DNA of 64,000 nucleotides from Microcoleus vaginatus HSN003. Lineage in GTDB: Bacteria; Cyanobacteriota; Cyanobacteriia; Cyanobacteriales; Microcoleaceae. Where the stretch lies: NCBI RefSeq assembly GCF_022701255.1, contig NZ_CP031705.1:620001-684000 (forward strand). The letters are read 5' to 3'. The notes beneath the pieces were generated by a model. The model was given only the letters and a program-made list of their open reading frames with translations. It was not told where the DNA came from and searched no databases. A program made the translations under genes and the position numbers. Below are positions 27,004 to 33,760 of this stretch, piece by piece. Position 1 is the first letter of the stretch; the number at the start of each line of letters is the position of its first letter.

Positions 27004-27486
27004 ATGTCTATTCTCAAAAAACCTGATTTGAGCGATCCCGCGCTCCGCGCTAAGCTCGCTAAGGGCATGGGTCATAACTATTATGGCGAACCAGCTTGGC
27101 CTAATGACTTGCTCTACGTTTTCCCTATAGTCATCATGGGAACGTTTGCTCTGTGCGTCGGTTTGGCCGTACTAGACCCCGCTTTGGTTGGGGAACCTGC
27201 TAATCCTTTTGCTACTCCGCTGGAAATTCTGCCGGAATGGTATTTGTGGCCTGTGTTCCAACTCCTACGCGTTTTGCCTAACAAATTGTTGGGTATTGCT
27301 TGCATGGCGGCTGTTCCTCTTGGCTTGATTTTGATTCCGTTCATTGAGAGCGTTAACAAGTTTCAAAATCCGTTCCGCCGCCCTGTTGCGACTACTGTTT
27401 TCCTCTTGGGAACTGCGGTAACTTTGTGGTTGGGTATTGGTGCTATTTTCCCGATCGACAAATCTTTCACACTGGGTCTTTTCTAA
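27004..27486 (+). CDS. petD: Cytochrome b6f complex subunit IV
   Basis: 160 residues, the usual length. It starts [21 protein letters not shown] and holds three membrane helices. The PEWY motif (LPEWYLWP, about 77-84) of the quinol-oxidation site is intact. It corresponds to the C-terminal half of mitochondrial cytochrome b and works with PetB. An AAAAGGAG ribosome-binding site lies just upstream. Confidence 0.98.
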   Translation: MSILKKPDLSDPALRAKLAKGMGHNYYGEPAWPNDLLYVFPIVIMGTFALCVGLAVLDPALVGEPANPFATPLEILPEWYLWPVFQLLRVLPNKLLGIACMAAVPLGLILIPFIESVNKFQNPFRRPVATTVFLLGTAVTLWLGIGAIFPIDKSFTLGLF

Positions 27487-27507
27487 GATTTAAGTTTGCT
27501 TGATTTT

Positions 27508-27566
27508 GACGCCTGCGGGTTTCCTGTAAAGTGCTTTTGTACTGGTGGGAAACTTTAGCGGGCGTC
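27508..27566 (+). terminator. petBD terminator
   Basis: GACGCC..GC..GTTTCC (from 27508) pairs with GGAAAC..GC..GGCGTC (ending 27566) as a long interrupted stem, followed by ATTTGATTTT. It begins 22 bp past the petD stop codon and is a good rho-independent terminator candidate. Confidence 0.7.
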
Positions 27567-27569
27567 ATT

Positions 27570-27640
27570 TGATTTTAGGTTTTAGATTTTAGATTTTAGA
27601 TTTTAGATTTTAGATTTGGGATTTGGGATTTGGGATTTAT
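27570..27640. repeat. Heptamer tandem repeat (GATTTTA, then GATTTGG)
   Basis: About nine tandem heptamers, first of the GATTTTA form and then GATTTGG, lie after petD. This is the short tandemly repeated class common in filamentous cyanobacteria. A related run (GATTTGAGATT) occurs near 40060-40095. Confidence 0.8.
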
Positions 27641-27700
27641 GCTCAAGGTGGGCCGCAGCAGTTGATAATGCCAGCAGCTCTGAAGGTGTAAGCGGTTGAG

Positions 27701-27799
27701 AAGTATGGTAACGTGCGGGAAATTGCTCGCTTATTTGGCGGGGCAGATAAATTGAAGCAGGCAGTGGAGCAGTTGCAGAGTTTATTGTATTCGGCTTAG
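27701..27799 (+). pseudogene. C-terminal remnant of a PIN-like paralogue
   Basis: 32 codons reading KYGNVREIARLFGGADKLKQ then AVEQLQSLLYSA and a stop. It closely resembles the end of the following gene (QYGDAIKIITLFGEQEKLEK..LNQLQNLLYSV). A TAA lies just upstream in the same frame and no start is present, so it is the tail of a second, deleted copy of that gene. Composition is more GC-rich than the intact copy, so it may come from a different lineage of the family. Confidence 0.7.
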
Positions 27800-27822
27800 G
27801 AGAAGTGAAAGGAGTTGTAATA

Positions 27823-29166
27823 ATGTCCGCAGAACAAAAACCAATTTGTGTAGTAATTGATACAAATATATGGTTGCAAGAATCTAGTCTTTTGATGCGA
27901 ACGGCTATGGGTTCGGCATTGCTTTACATCCTCAAACAAAGTAATGGAAAAATAGGTCTACCGGAAATTATAGAAGAAGAGCTTACGAGAAATATTGTTG
28001 AAAACGGACTTAAAGCCATTGAACAAATTAATAAAGGATTTAAATCTATTGAAGTAATTATGGGCTTTCGCGATTCTTATGAAGTACCGAATAAAGCTCA
28101 ATTAGAAGCTGCTGTTAAAGAAAGGTTGACCGATTTGGAGGACGTAATTATTGGGCTTTTCTTTACGTTTGAACACGCTAAATCAGCACTAAGGAGAATT
28201 AATGAAAAAACTCAACCTAATGGAGACAAGAATCAGCAATTTAAAGATTCAGCTATTTGGGAAGCAATATTAGAACTTTCAGATTCACATACAATATATT
28301 TTATTAGTGATGATAACGCTTTCTTTAAAAATAGAAACAAGCAAACTGAAGAACTAGCGGATAACTTATTAAATGAGTGTAATAAAATGGGAGCCAAGGT
28401 ATCTATTTATAACAATATTGCATCCTGCCTTAAGGCTCTTCAACAAGACGTACCATCACTTGACTATTCAAATATTATTTTAACTATTGATAACCTTATT
28501 AATAGTGGATTAAGACGAGAATTAGCTACGGAAATTGGATTTGAAATAACTACACTAGCAGTTGAAAAATCATCACTTTCAGCATTTTTTACAGAAATAA
28601 ATGGCAAGTTAGCATTAATTTTTGAACTTTGTTACCACTGTATTGATATACAGAATAATGGCGAGATCGAAAGGACAGAAGCTCTTTTAAGAGCCAAAGG
28701 AGATTGCTTGTATGAAATTGATACTCAAAAAATTTCTGATATAAAAATGGATCGGGAAAGGATCTACTGGGTAGAGCCAAGCGGAGAAGCGGGTAGACGA
28801 GGAGTTGTGTATGCTTCTGCTACTATTACTATAGGAGGAAGTGAGCAAGTTAACTATACTTTCAGAGAACCCGTTGATTTTATCCGCTCTCCAGACTTAG
28901 ACAGGAAGAAGCGAGTAGATAAATTCCGCACGAAGCAAGATTTTTTTAAGCAGTATAGTACACAGCAAAGGGCAATTTTAGAAATATTTTTAGAGAAATA
29001 TATTGAAACGGGGTTTTCTGTATTTCAGAATATTATCGGTTCAATTATAAAGTATCCTGAATTTGCTCAATATGGTGATGCAATTAAAATAATAACACTG
29101 TTTGGAGAACAAGAAAAGTTAGAAAAAGCACTAAATCAATTACAAAATCTTTTGTACTCAGTCTAG
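27823..29166 (+). CDS. PIN-like (DUF4935-type) domain protein
   Basis: 447 residues from the ATG at 27823 (MSAEQKPICVVIDTN); an earlier in-frame start at 27805 is possible. The N-terminal 200 residues look like a PIN-type nuclease fold: VVIDTNIWL with the first Asp, an EEL motif (EIIEEELTRN), KDSAIWEAIL with a third acidic site and YFISDDNAFF with a fourth. PIN proteins cleave RNA and need this acidic cluster. The remaining 250 residues are unassigned. Composition is AT-rich against the flanking photosynthesis genes. Its position beside an HsdM fragment suggests an accessory or defence locus. Confidence 0.7.
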   Translation: MSAEQKPICVVIDTNIWLQESSLLMRTAMGSALLYILKQSNGKIGLPEIIEEELTRNIVENGLKAIEQINKGFKSIEVIMGFRDSYEVPNKAQLEAAVKERLTDLEDVIIGLFFTFEHAKSALRRINEKTQPNGDKNQQFKDSAIWEAILELSDSHTIYFISDDNAFFKNRNKQTEELADNLLNECNKMGAKVSIYNNIASCLKALQQDVPSLDYSNIILTIDNLINSGLRRELATEIGFEITTLAVEKSSLSAFFTEINGKLALIFELCYHCIDIQNNGEIERTEALLRAKGDCLYEIDTQKISDIKMDRERIYWVEPSGEAGRRGVVYASATITIGGSEQVNYTFREPVDFIRSPDLDRKKRVDKFRTKQDFFKQYSTQQRAILEIFLEKYIETGFSVFQNIIGSIIKYPEFAQYGDAIKIITLFGEQEKLEKALNQLQNLLYSV

Positions 29167-29222
29167 TAGATGTTTTCTAAGAGTTCTATTTCTAAGTTTG
29201 ATTATTTTAATTTTCTCTCAAA

Positions 29223-29801
29223 ATGCCCAAACGCACTACATCTCAAACCAATAAACCCGTCACCACTGCTCAACGCCTCGGCAGCATGATAAAGTCGGCG
29301 CGTGACATCATGCGGAAAGATAAGGGAGTGAATGGGGAATTAGACCGTTTACCCCAATTCACTTGGATTCTTTTCCTCAAGCTATTAGATGATGCGGAAA
29401 ATATCAGAGAAGAAGAAGCCTTTTTAGAGGAAAGAGTTGATAAGTACAAACCGCTGATTGAATTTCCGTACCGTTGGCGTGATTGGGCTGCTGATGATGA
29501 AGGGATGAGCGGCGATGACTTGCTGAAATTCATTAACAATGATGAGGTGACGCTGCGGGACGGGACAAAAAGCCCTGGTTTATTCGCTTATTTGTGGAGT
29601 CTTCAAAGTCAAACAGGGCGCGATCGCAAAAAAGAAGACACTAAAGATTTGCTTTCTCTAGGCAACAATCTTACTTTCTCCCAACTGTCAATTACTCAAG
29701 AAAATAGTGCAACTTTCTTCCGTTGGCTGACCAACGGAAAAATTTTCGCATCTCTAAATGGGGTATCCTCCACTCTAATTAATGTCGCCCATTTTGGCTA
29801 A
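29223..29801 (+). CDS. Truncated HsdM N-terminal domain fused to an RTX-protein tail
   Basis: 192 residues in one intact frame. Residues 1 to about 137 are the HsdM_N helical domain of type I restriction-modification methyltransferases (QRLGSMIKSARDIMRKDKG, QFTWILFLKLLDDAE, GLFAYLWSLQSQTGRDRK). The SAM-binding methylase domain (NPPF motif) is absent. From about residue 140 the sequence (LLSLGNNLTFSQLSITQENS, then NGKIFASLNGVSSTLINVAHF) matches the C-terminal tail of RTX surface proteins, such as the one encoded at 33761-39661 (LDFSQLSIVAENSSTL). A HIP1 octamer GCGATCGC at 29620-29627 lies at the junction. No methylase activity is expected. There is no hsdS or hsdR in the window. Confidence 0.75.
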   Translation: MPKRTTSQTNKPVTTAQRLGSMIKSARDIMRKDKGVNGELDRLPQFTWILFLKLLDDAENIREEEAFLEERVDKYKPLIEFPYRWRDWAADDEGMSGDDLLKFINNDEVTLRDGTKSPGLFAYLWSLQSQTGRDRKKEDTKDLLSLGNNLTFSQLSITQENSATFFRWLTNGKIFASLNGVSSTLINVAHFG

Positions 29802-29815
29802 ATTTAATAGCAAGT

Positions 29816-29846
29816 AGTCGCACATAACTACGGGTTATGTGCGACT
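29816..29846 (+). terminator. Hairpin after the HsdM/RTX chimera
   Basis: AGTCGCACATAAC (29816-29828) pairs exactly with GTTATGTGCGACT (29834-29846) around a 5-nt loop. It starts 14 bp past the stop codon. Confidence 0.6.
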
Positions 29847-30126
29847 CTCAGAGATTAGGGCTAATACTTTAGATGCAGAAAGTATATCTACTTACCAGAA
29901 ATCGTTAAAAATTCCCGTCAATCTCCGGGAAAAGGCTAGACTTGGCTGCAGACATATTCAGTAAAACTATATCTATATTGCCACTGCGTCTACAAATAAA
30001 GATGGCTATAGTTATACTTACTGATTTTGGCATTTAAGTGGGATTCAAGACCCGCTTAAATGCCGCTCAATACCCTATTGCTGCTAACTGCAAAGCGGGT
30101 TATGGCGAGGGATTCTCGGAGGAATT
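29847..30126. other. Intergenic region upstream of the P450 gene
   Basis: About 280 bp with one strong palindrome: GGCATTTAAGTGGG (30029-30042) against CCCGCTTAAATGCC (30051-30064). It may terminate upstream transcripts. A GGAGG ribosome-binding site lies at about 30117-30121, before the P450 ATG. No gene was seen. Confidence 0.5.
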
Positions 30127-31488
30127 ATGATGAACCTAAATTTAGATACTATTTTCTCATCGTTGATGAACCCGGCACTGAATGAGTTTCAGGCTTGGGC
30201 TTTGGAAAACCCGGAAGAAAGTCTCAGCAAAACGATGTTACCGCCGATCGCCCTGATTGAGGGTTTAATTGCTAACGAACCCACCTATTTGCCACTAAAA
30301 CGGCTGGCTTTCGGAGCCAATTTTTGCTGCGCGGGGCAAGTCGTGATGGGAGAGTTTGACACCCTGGAAAAAGCACTCACATCGCCCCAGGCGCGCGGAT
30401 GGCGGCTTGGTACTTCTGTACTCGATCCCGATAGCGCGCCCAACCAAGATGTCGGCGGCAGAAACCTTTTTCTACTGTCTTTGTCCGATCGCGAAACTGA
30501 TGCTAGCAGCAACCACGCAGCATTCCGAAGCTGTATGCAGAAGTATCTCTTCAACAGTGCGACAACGGATCGCCAGGGAGACGAAATCAGCAGACGGTTG
30601 CTCGATCGGCTAGCCGCAGATTATGCCGAGATGCCACACGGTACGGGGGGAGCGTTTTTTAGCGATGTCAAGCGCGGTTGGAAGAGATTTTTAGTCCGAT
30701 ACCTGCACTACGTCATCTTTGGGATCAACCCAGACGACGAGGAGTCGATCGAACTTCTCACCGAATTGCATTACACTCGCCAAAGCCCGCTGCATTACTT
30801 CGCCGTCATCGGCAACCTGCTGCAAAGCCTGAACGTCTTTGGACACGGGGATTTATCAGCTCTAATCGAGCGTGCAGCGACTATCTATGAAAATTCCCCA
30901 GCTTTAGCCGACTTCGAGGAGAGCTCGGAAAACAATGGCATGACTAAGCGGGAATTGGCAAAGCTGATGACATCGATTATGGGGATAGCGGGACTGCAAG
31001 GCCCTCTGCACCTAGGCAACACGGCAATGGGATACCGCCCTCTCCCCGCCTATAAAGGACAGCAGACGGCCGAAATTAACCCGACTGATTTTTGGGATCA
31101 GCTCGATTTGGACGATCGCCCGTCGCTCGAGCTTTTCCTCCTGGAATGCGCCCGCCTCTGGGCCCCGGTCAGCGCCACGCACCGAGTCGCGACAGAGCCA
31201 TTCACCGCAACGGTAGCGGGCAAAGAGCGCACTTTCCCTGCCGGAACCAAGGTACTGATACCGCTCAGCCTGGGGCTGCTAGACGAGAGTTTCTGGGGCT
31301 CTACGGTATACGAATTCAACCCTAAGCGGGAGAATCTGTGCCCTTTTCATATGGGATTTCATTCCGTGGGCGATCAGAGTGCGGGACGGATTTGCCCCGG
31401 TAAAGACATCGCACTCAAGATGCTGGTGGATGTCGTGAGTACGGTAGGCAAAGTGCGACGAGCCTCTGAGCCGAATTTGCAGGGGTAA
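30127..31488 (+). CDS. Cytochrome P450 family protein (CYP74-like features)
   Basis: 453 residues. The C-terminal third carries P450 marks: the K-helix ExxR motif in LLECARLWAP (about 338-347) and the haem-thiolate region FHSVGDQSAGRICPGKDIAL with the proximal Cys in RICPG. The usual F-x-x-G-x-R-x-C spacing is altered, which is typical of the CYP74/allene oxide synthase and fungal lipoxygenase-partner P450s. Those isomerise fatty-acid hydroperoxides without a redox partner. This subtype is an inference. No ferredoxin or reductase gene is adjacent. It is followed by a small gene split by an IS element, so any partner may be lost. Confidence 0.7.
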   Translation: MMNLNLDTIFSSLMNPALNEFQAWALENPEESLSKTMLPPIALIEGLIANEPTYLPLKRLAFGANFCCAGQVVMGEFDTLEKALTSPQARGWRLGTSVLDPDSAPNQDVGGRNLFLLSLSDRETDASSNHAAFRSCMQKYLFNSATTDRQGDEISRRLLDRLAADYAEMPHGTGGAFFSDVKRGWKRFLVRYLHYVIFGINPDDEESIELLTELHYTRQSPLHYFAVIGNLLQSLNVFGHGDLSALIERAATIYENSPALADFEESSENNGMTKRELAKLMTSIMGIAGLQGPLHLGNTAMGYRPLPAYKGQQTAEINPTDFWDQLDLDDRPSLELFLLECARLWAPVSATHRVATEPFTATVAGKERTFPAGTKVLIPLSLGLLDESFWGSTVYEFNPKRENLCPFHMGFHSVGDQSAGRICPGKDIALKMLVDVVSTVGKVRRASEPNLQG

Positions 31489-31522
31489 TTAATCCAAAAG
31501 CTCGATCGGACAGCGGTTGAAA

Positions 31523-31646
31523 CTGAGATATTATATCATTCTCAAGAACAGGCAAGATGCCTGTTCCACAAAGAATTAATTGCTTGTGGGGTGGGCCTCC
31601 TGCCCGCCCATAAAAGCCTTATTGAGAATGGTGCAAGATGTGAGTT
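31523..31646. repeat. Family B palindromic repeat, complete copy
   Basis: The ends CTGAGATATTATATCATTCTC and TTGAGAATGGTGCAAGATGT are imperfect inverted repeats. Inside are the palindrome AACAGGCAAGATGCCTGTT and a GTGGGC...GCCCGCCCA palindrome. Copies with the same plan are at 54695, 52229 and in part 42646 and 348. This looks like a non-autonomous (MITE-like) element. Confidence 0.75.
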
Positions 31647-32061
31647 AAAACCGCACGCCACACAAACGAAGTCCCATCGATCGACTCAGAAATAAAGGGG
31701 GTATCTAATAGGAAACCCAAACACAACTATTTTGAGGATAAATAATACCATGTTAATCGAACAAAAGCAACTAAAAGACATCGCGAATTGGATGAAAGTA
31801 GAACATCCAGCCGAGTTACCCGAAGTCCTGCAAGGTATCTTTTTTATGGACGGGAATGTTTTACCAGACGATTGTCTGACGATGTACAGTTCAGACTGGA
31901 ATGCTGGCGAACGGACGTTATTGCTGCGCGTTTTTGACCCTGTTATCTGGACATTTCATTCATCAATGGCGGGACGGATGTTATAGCAACCGCCAAGGCG
32001 GTTAAGCTATAGACTGGAAGTAGACCTTAATCTGGCGCAGGCTGTGCTCTTATAGAAACCC

Positions 32062-32430
32062 ATGCCCAAACCCTACAGTTACGATCTCCGGCAAAAAGTG
32101 ATCCAAGCCATCAAGCTTGATGGCTTAAAGATTAGTGAAGCCAGTGTTCTATTCGGTATTAGTCGTGACACGATTCGATTATGGTTGAAGCGGGAACGCG
32201 AGACAGGGGACTTTCAAGCACTGCCGAATAAACCACCTGGGAATGGGCATAAAATTACTGACTGGGGAAAATTTACCAAATTTGTCGAGGTTAATGGAGA
32301 TAAAACTCAAGTAGAGATGGCTCAACTATGGTCGGAAGAAATTAGCGATCGTACTATATCAAGAGCTTTAAAGAAAATCGGGTTCACTCGCAAAAAAAAA
32401 CTTATGGTTATCAAGAGCGAAATGAAATAA
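32062..32430 (+). CDS. IS630-type transposase, N-terminal frame
   Basis: 122 residues: a helix-turn-helix domain (MPKPYSYDLRQKVIQAIKLD, SEASVLFGISRDTIRLWLKR) for binding the inverted repeats, as in IS630 transposases. The frame reaches nine A (32392-32400) and would end soon after in the wrong phase. A -1 slip on this A run continues KKKTYGYQERNEIKRAEFRE into the downstream catalytic frame, so programmed frameshifting or transcript slippage is likely. Confidence 0.85.
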   Translation: MPKPYSYDLRQKVIQAIKLDGLKISEASVLFGISRDTIRLWLKRERETGDFQALPNKPPGNGHKITDWGKFTKFVEVNGDKTQVEMAQLWSEEISDRTISRALKKIGFTRKKKLMVIKSEMK

Positions 32431-32936
32431 AACGAGCTGAATTTAGAGAAGAGATAGTCGTGTATAAACCCGAAGAAATAGTGTATATAGATGAAGCAGG
32501 GATGGACAATAGAGAAAATTATAGCTATGGATGGAATGAAAGAGGTCAGCGGTTTTACGATCTCAAAAGTGGGAGGAGGCAAGGGCGGATTAATATGATT
32601 GCTGGCTTTTGTAATGGGCAGTTATTGGCTCCCTTTACTGTTGAGGGTTCTTGTAATCGAACGGTCTTTGAAACTTGGTTAGAAGCTTGTTTAATACCGA
32701 CGCTCAAACCCGGGCAAATACTAATTGTAGATAATGCCACTTTTCATAAAGGTGGAAATATTATTCAATTAATTGAAGCAGCCGGGTGTCAGTTAAAATA
32801 CTTACCCTCTTATTCTCCCGATCTTAACAAAATTGAGCGATGTTGGTCATGGTTAAAGAGTCGAATTCGTAAACAACTAACTCAATACGGCTGTCTGAGA
32901 GATGCAATGGAAGCTGTGCTTCGCACAGCGGCTTAA
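32401..32936 (+). CDS. IS630-type transposase, catalytic frame (after frameshift)
   Basis: The second frame encodes the DDE catalytic core: Asp in VYIDEAGMD, Asp in LIVDNATFHKGG and Glu in DLNKIERCWSWLKSRIRKQL, the DDE triad of the IS630 family. It is read from the A run at 32392-32400 by a -1 shift; the first internal ATG would be at 32577 or a GTG at 32460. All three acidic residues are intact. The stop at 32934-32936 lies inside the right inverted repeat. Confidence 0.85.
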
Positions 32937-33286
32937 CCGCCTTGGCGGTTGCTATACTTTATTTAGTCAAATTTTCTCGGATCACTTACTTGTTCCGATT
33001 CTCGGATGCAACTTTGCAGCACGGACACATTACGCCGATAGTGTTTGGATTCTCTGTGCCGCAGTGGCTTGTAGATTTTTTGATCGATCGCGATCCGAAC
33101 ACTCCGAATGGAGATATCTGGCATCGCACCAACTCGTTTTTTGGCAGACCTCCTGACAGCGGATATACAATCCGCAGGATTGTAGACAAAGATGGGAATT
33201 ACACATCAGCTTTTCCAGATATGCTGTCTAAGGTTGAGAGTGATTGTTTAATCATTGCCAAAGAGTGAAAATATTTAGAAAAACTA

Positions 33287-33314
33287 CAAAACCCGCTTAA
33301 TTAGGCGGGTTTTG
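33287..33314. terminator. Rho-independent terminator hairpin
   Basis: CAAAACCCGC (33287-33296) pairs with GCGGGTTTTG (33305-33314) with an AT loop and T run on either strand. It follows the split gene by 18 bp and can work on both strands. Confidence 0.75.
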
Positions 33315-33322
33315 TCGATCGA

Positions 33323-33357
33323 AGTGGCGGGGTTTGAACCGACGACCTCTACTATGC
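33323..33357 (-). pseudogene. Possible 3' fragment of a tRNA gene
   Basis: On the minus strand the sequence GGTCGTCGGTTCAAACCCCG looks like the variable region and T arm of a tRNA (GGTTCAAA loop), followed by GCCACTTCGA as an acceptor 3' strand. The T-stem has one mismatch and no anticodon or D arm is present. The break lies next to the family A repeat. Too short to name an isotype. Confidence 0.25.
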
Positions 33358-33368
33358 CAAGTTTGATG

Positions 33369-33526
33369 TGATATTGTTTCCGGTTGCATCGGAATCATAA
33401 AATCGAGTCAACAGTTAACACTCAACCATTCAGTTTTTCGACCCCGAGTCATATCAACTGCAGTAGCATCGGAATTAATATTACCCACAGGTAGGACAGG
33501 GCGCCGTGCAACCGGAAACGATATTA
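33369..33526. repeat. Family A repeat, copy 3
   Basis: Ends TGATATTGTTTCCGGTTGCA and TGCAACCGGAAACGATATTA are near-perfect inverted repeats of about 20 bp. The left 80 bp match copy 1 (3899) with a handful of changes. Here the heptad run is short, only a few AGTCAAC units. Confidence 0.8.
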
Positions 33527-33760
33527 CTTCTGGCTCATCAGAGTTTATTTGCCATGATTATACAGCGTATTCCAGGTTGATAAAGTAATAGGGAAAAGGC
33601 AATGCCTTTTCCCTACGGGGATTCATGGATCAGGGGTGTACTTCACAAACAACGGGGAATCTTCTGTAAGATGTTTGGTTTCACCCTTTTTTGATTGGCC
33701 AACAGTCTCTTAATCCATCGTCCCTACAATATTCTCACCTAATTAATTAGCTCGATCGCA

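Larger units (their letters stand above)
31984..32954 (+). mobile_element. Complete IS630-type insertion sequence (971 bp)
   Basis: The outer 24 bp at each end are exact inverted repeats (each begins TAGCAACCGCCAAGGCGG) and are themselves palindromic. The element is flanked by TA on both sides (31982-31983 and 32955-32956), the target duplication of IS630/Tc1-mariner transposases. It encodes one transposase in two overlapping frames. Because the ends match exactly and the host gene can be rebuilt in frame, it is probably recent and possibly active. Confidence 0.9.
31750..33268 (+). pseudogene. Unknown gene split by the IS630-type insertion
   Basis: The first part (31750-31983) encodes MLIEQKQLKDIANWMKVEHP through FDPVIWTFHSSMAGRML. 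The second part (32957-33268) continues LYLVKFSRITYLFRFSDATLQ through GDIWHRTNSFFGRPPDSG to KVESDCLIIAKE. Removing the element at 31984-32954 and one TA copy joins the two halves in one open frame of about 180 codons, which shows the insertion is recent. I do not recognise the family. It follows the P450 gene with a family B repeat in between. Confidence 0.75.
33269..33760. other. Intergenic region with terminator, tRNA-like fragment and family A repeat
   Basis: About 490 bp. In order: a strong terminator hairpin (33287-33314), a fragment resembling the 3' end of a minus-strand tRNA (33323-33357), family A copy 3 (33369-33526) and about 230 bp with nothing recognisable up to the end of the RTX giant gene. 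Confidence 0.55.
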
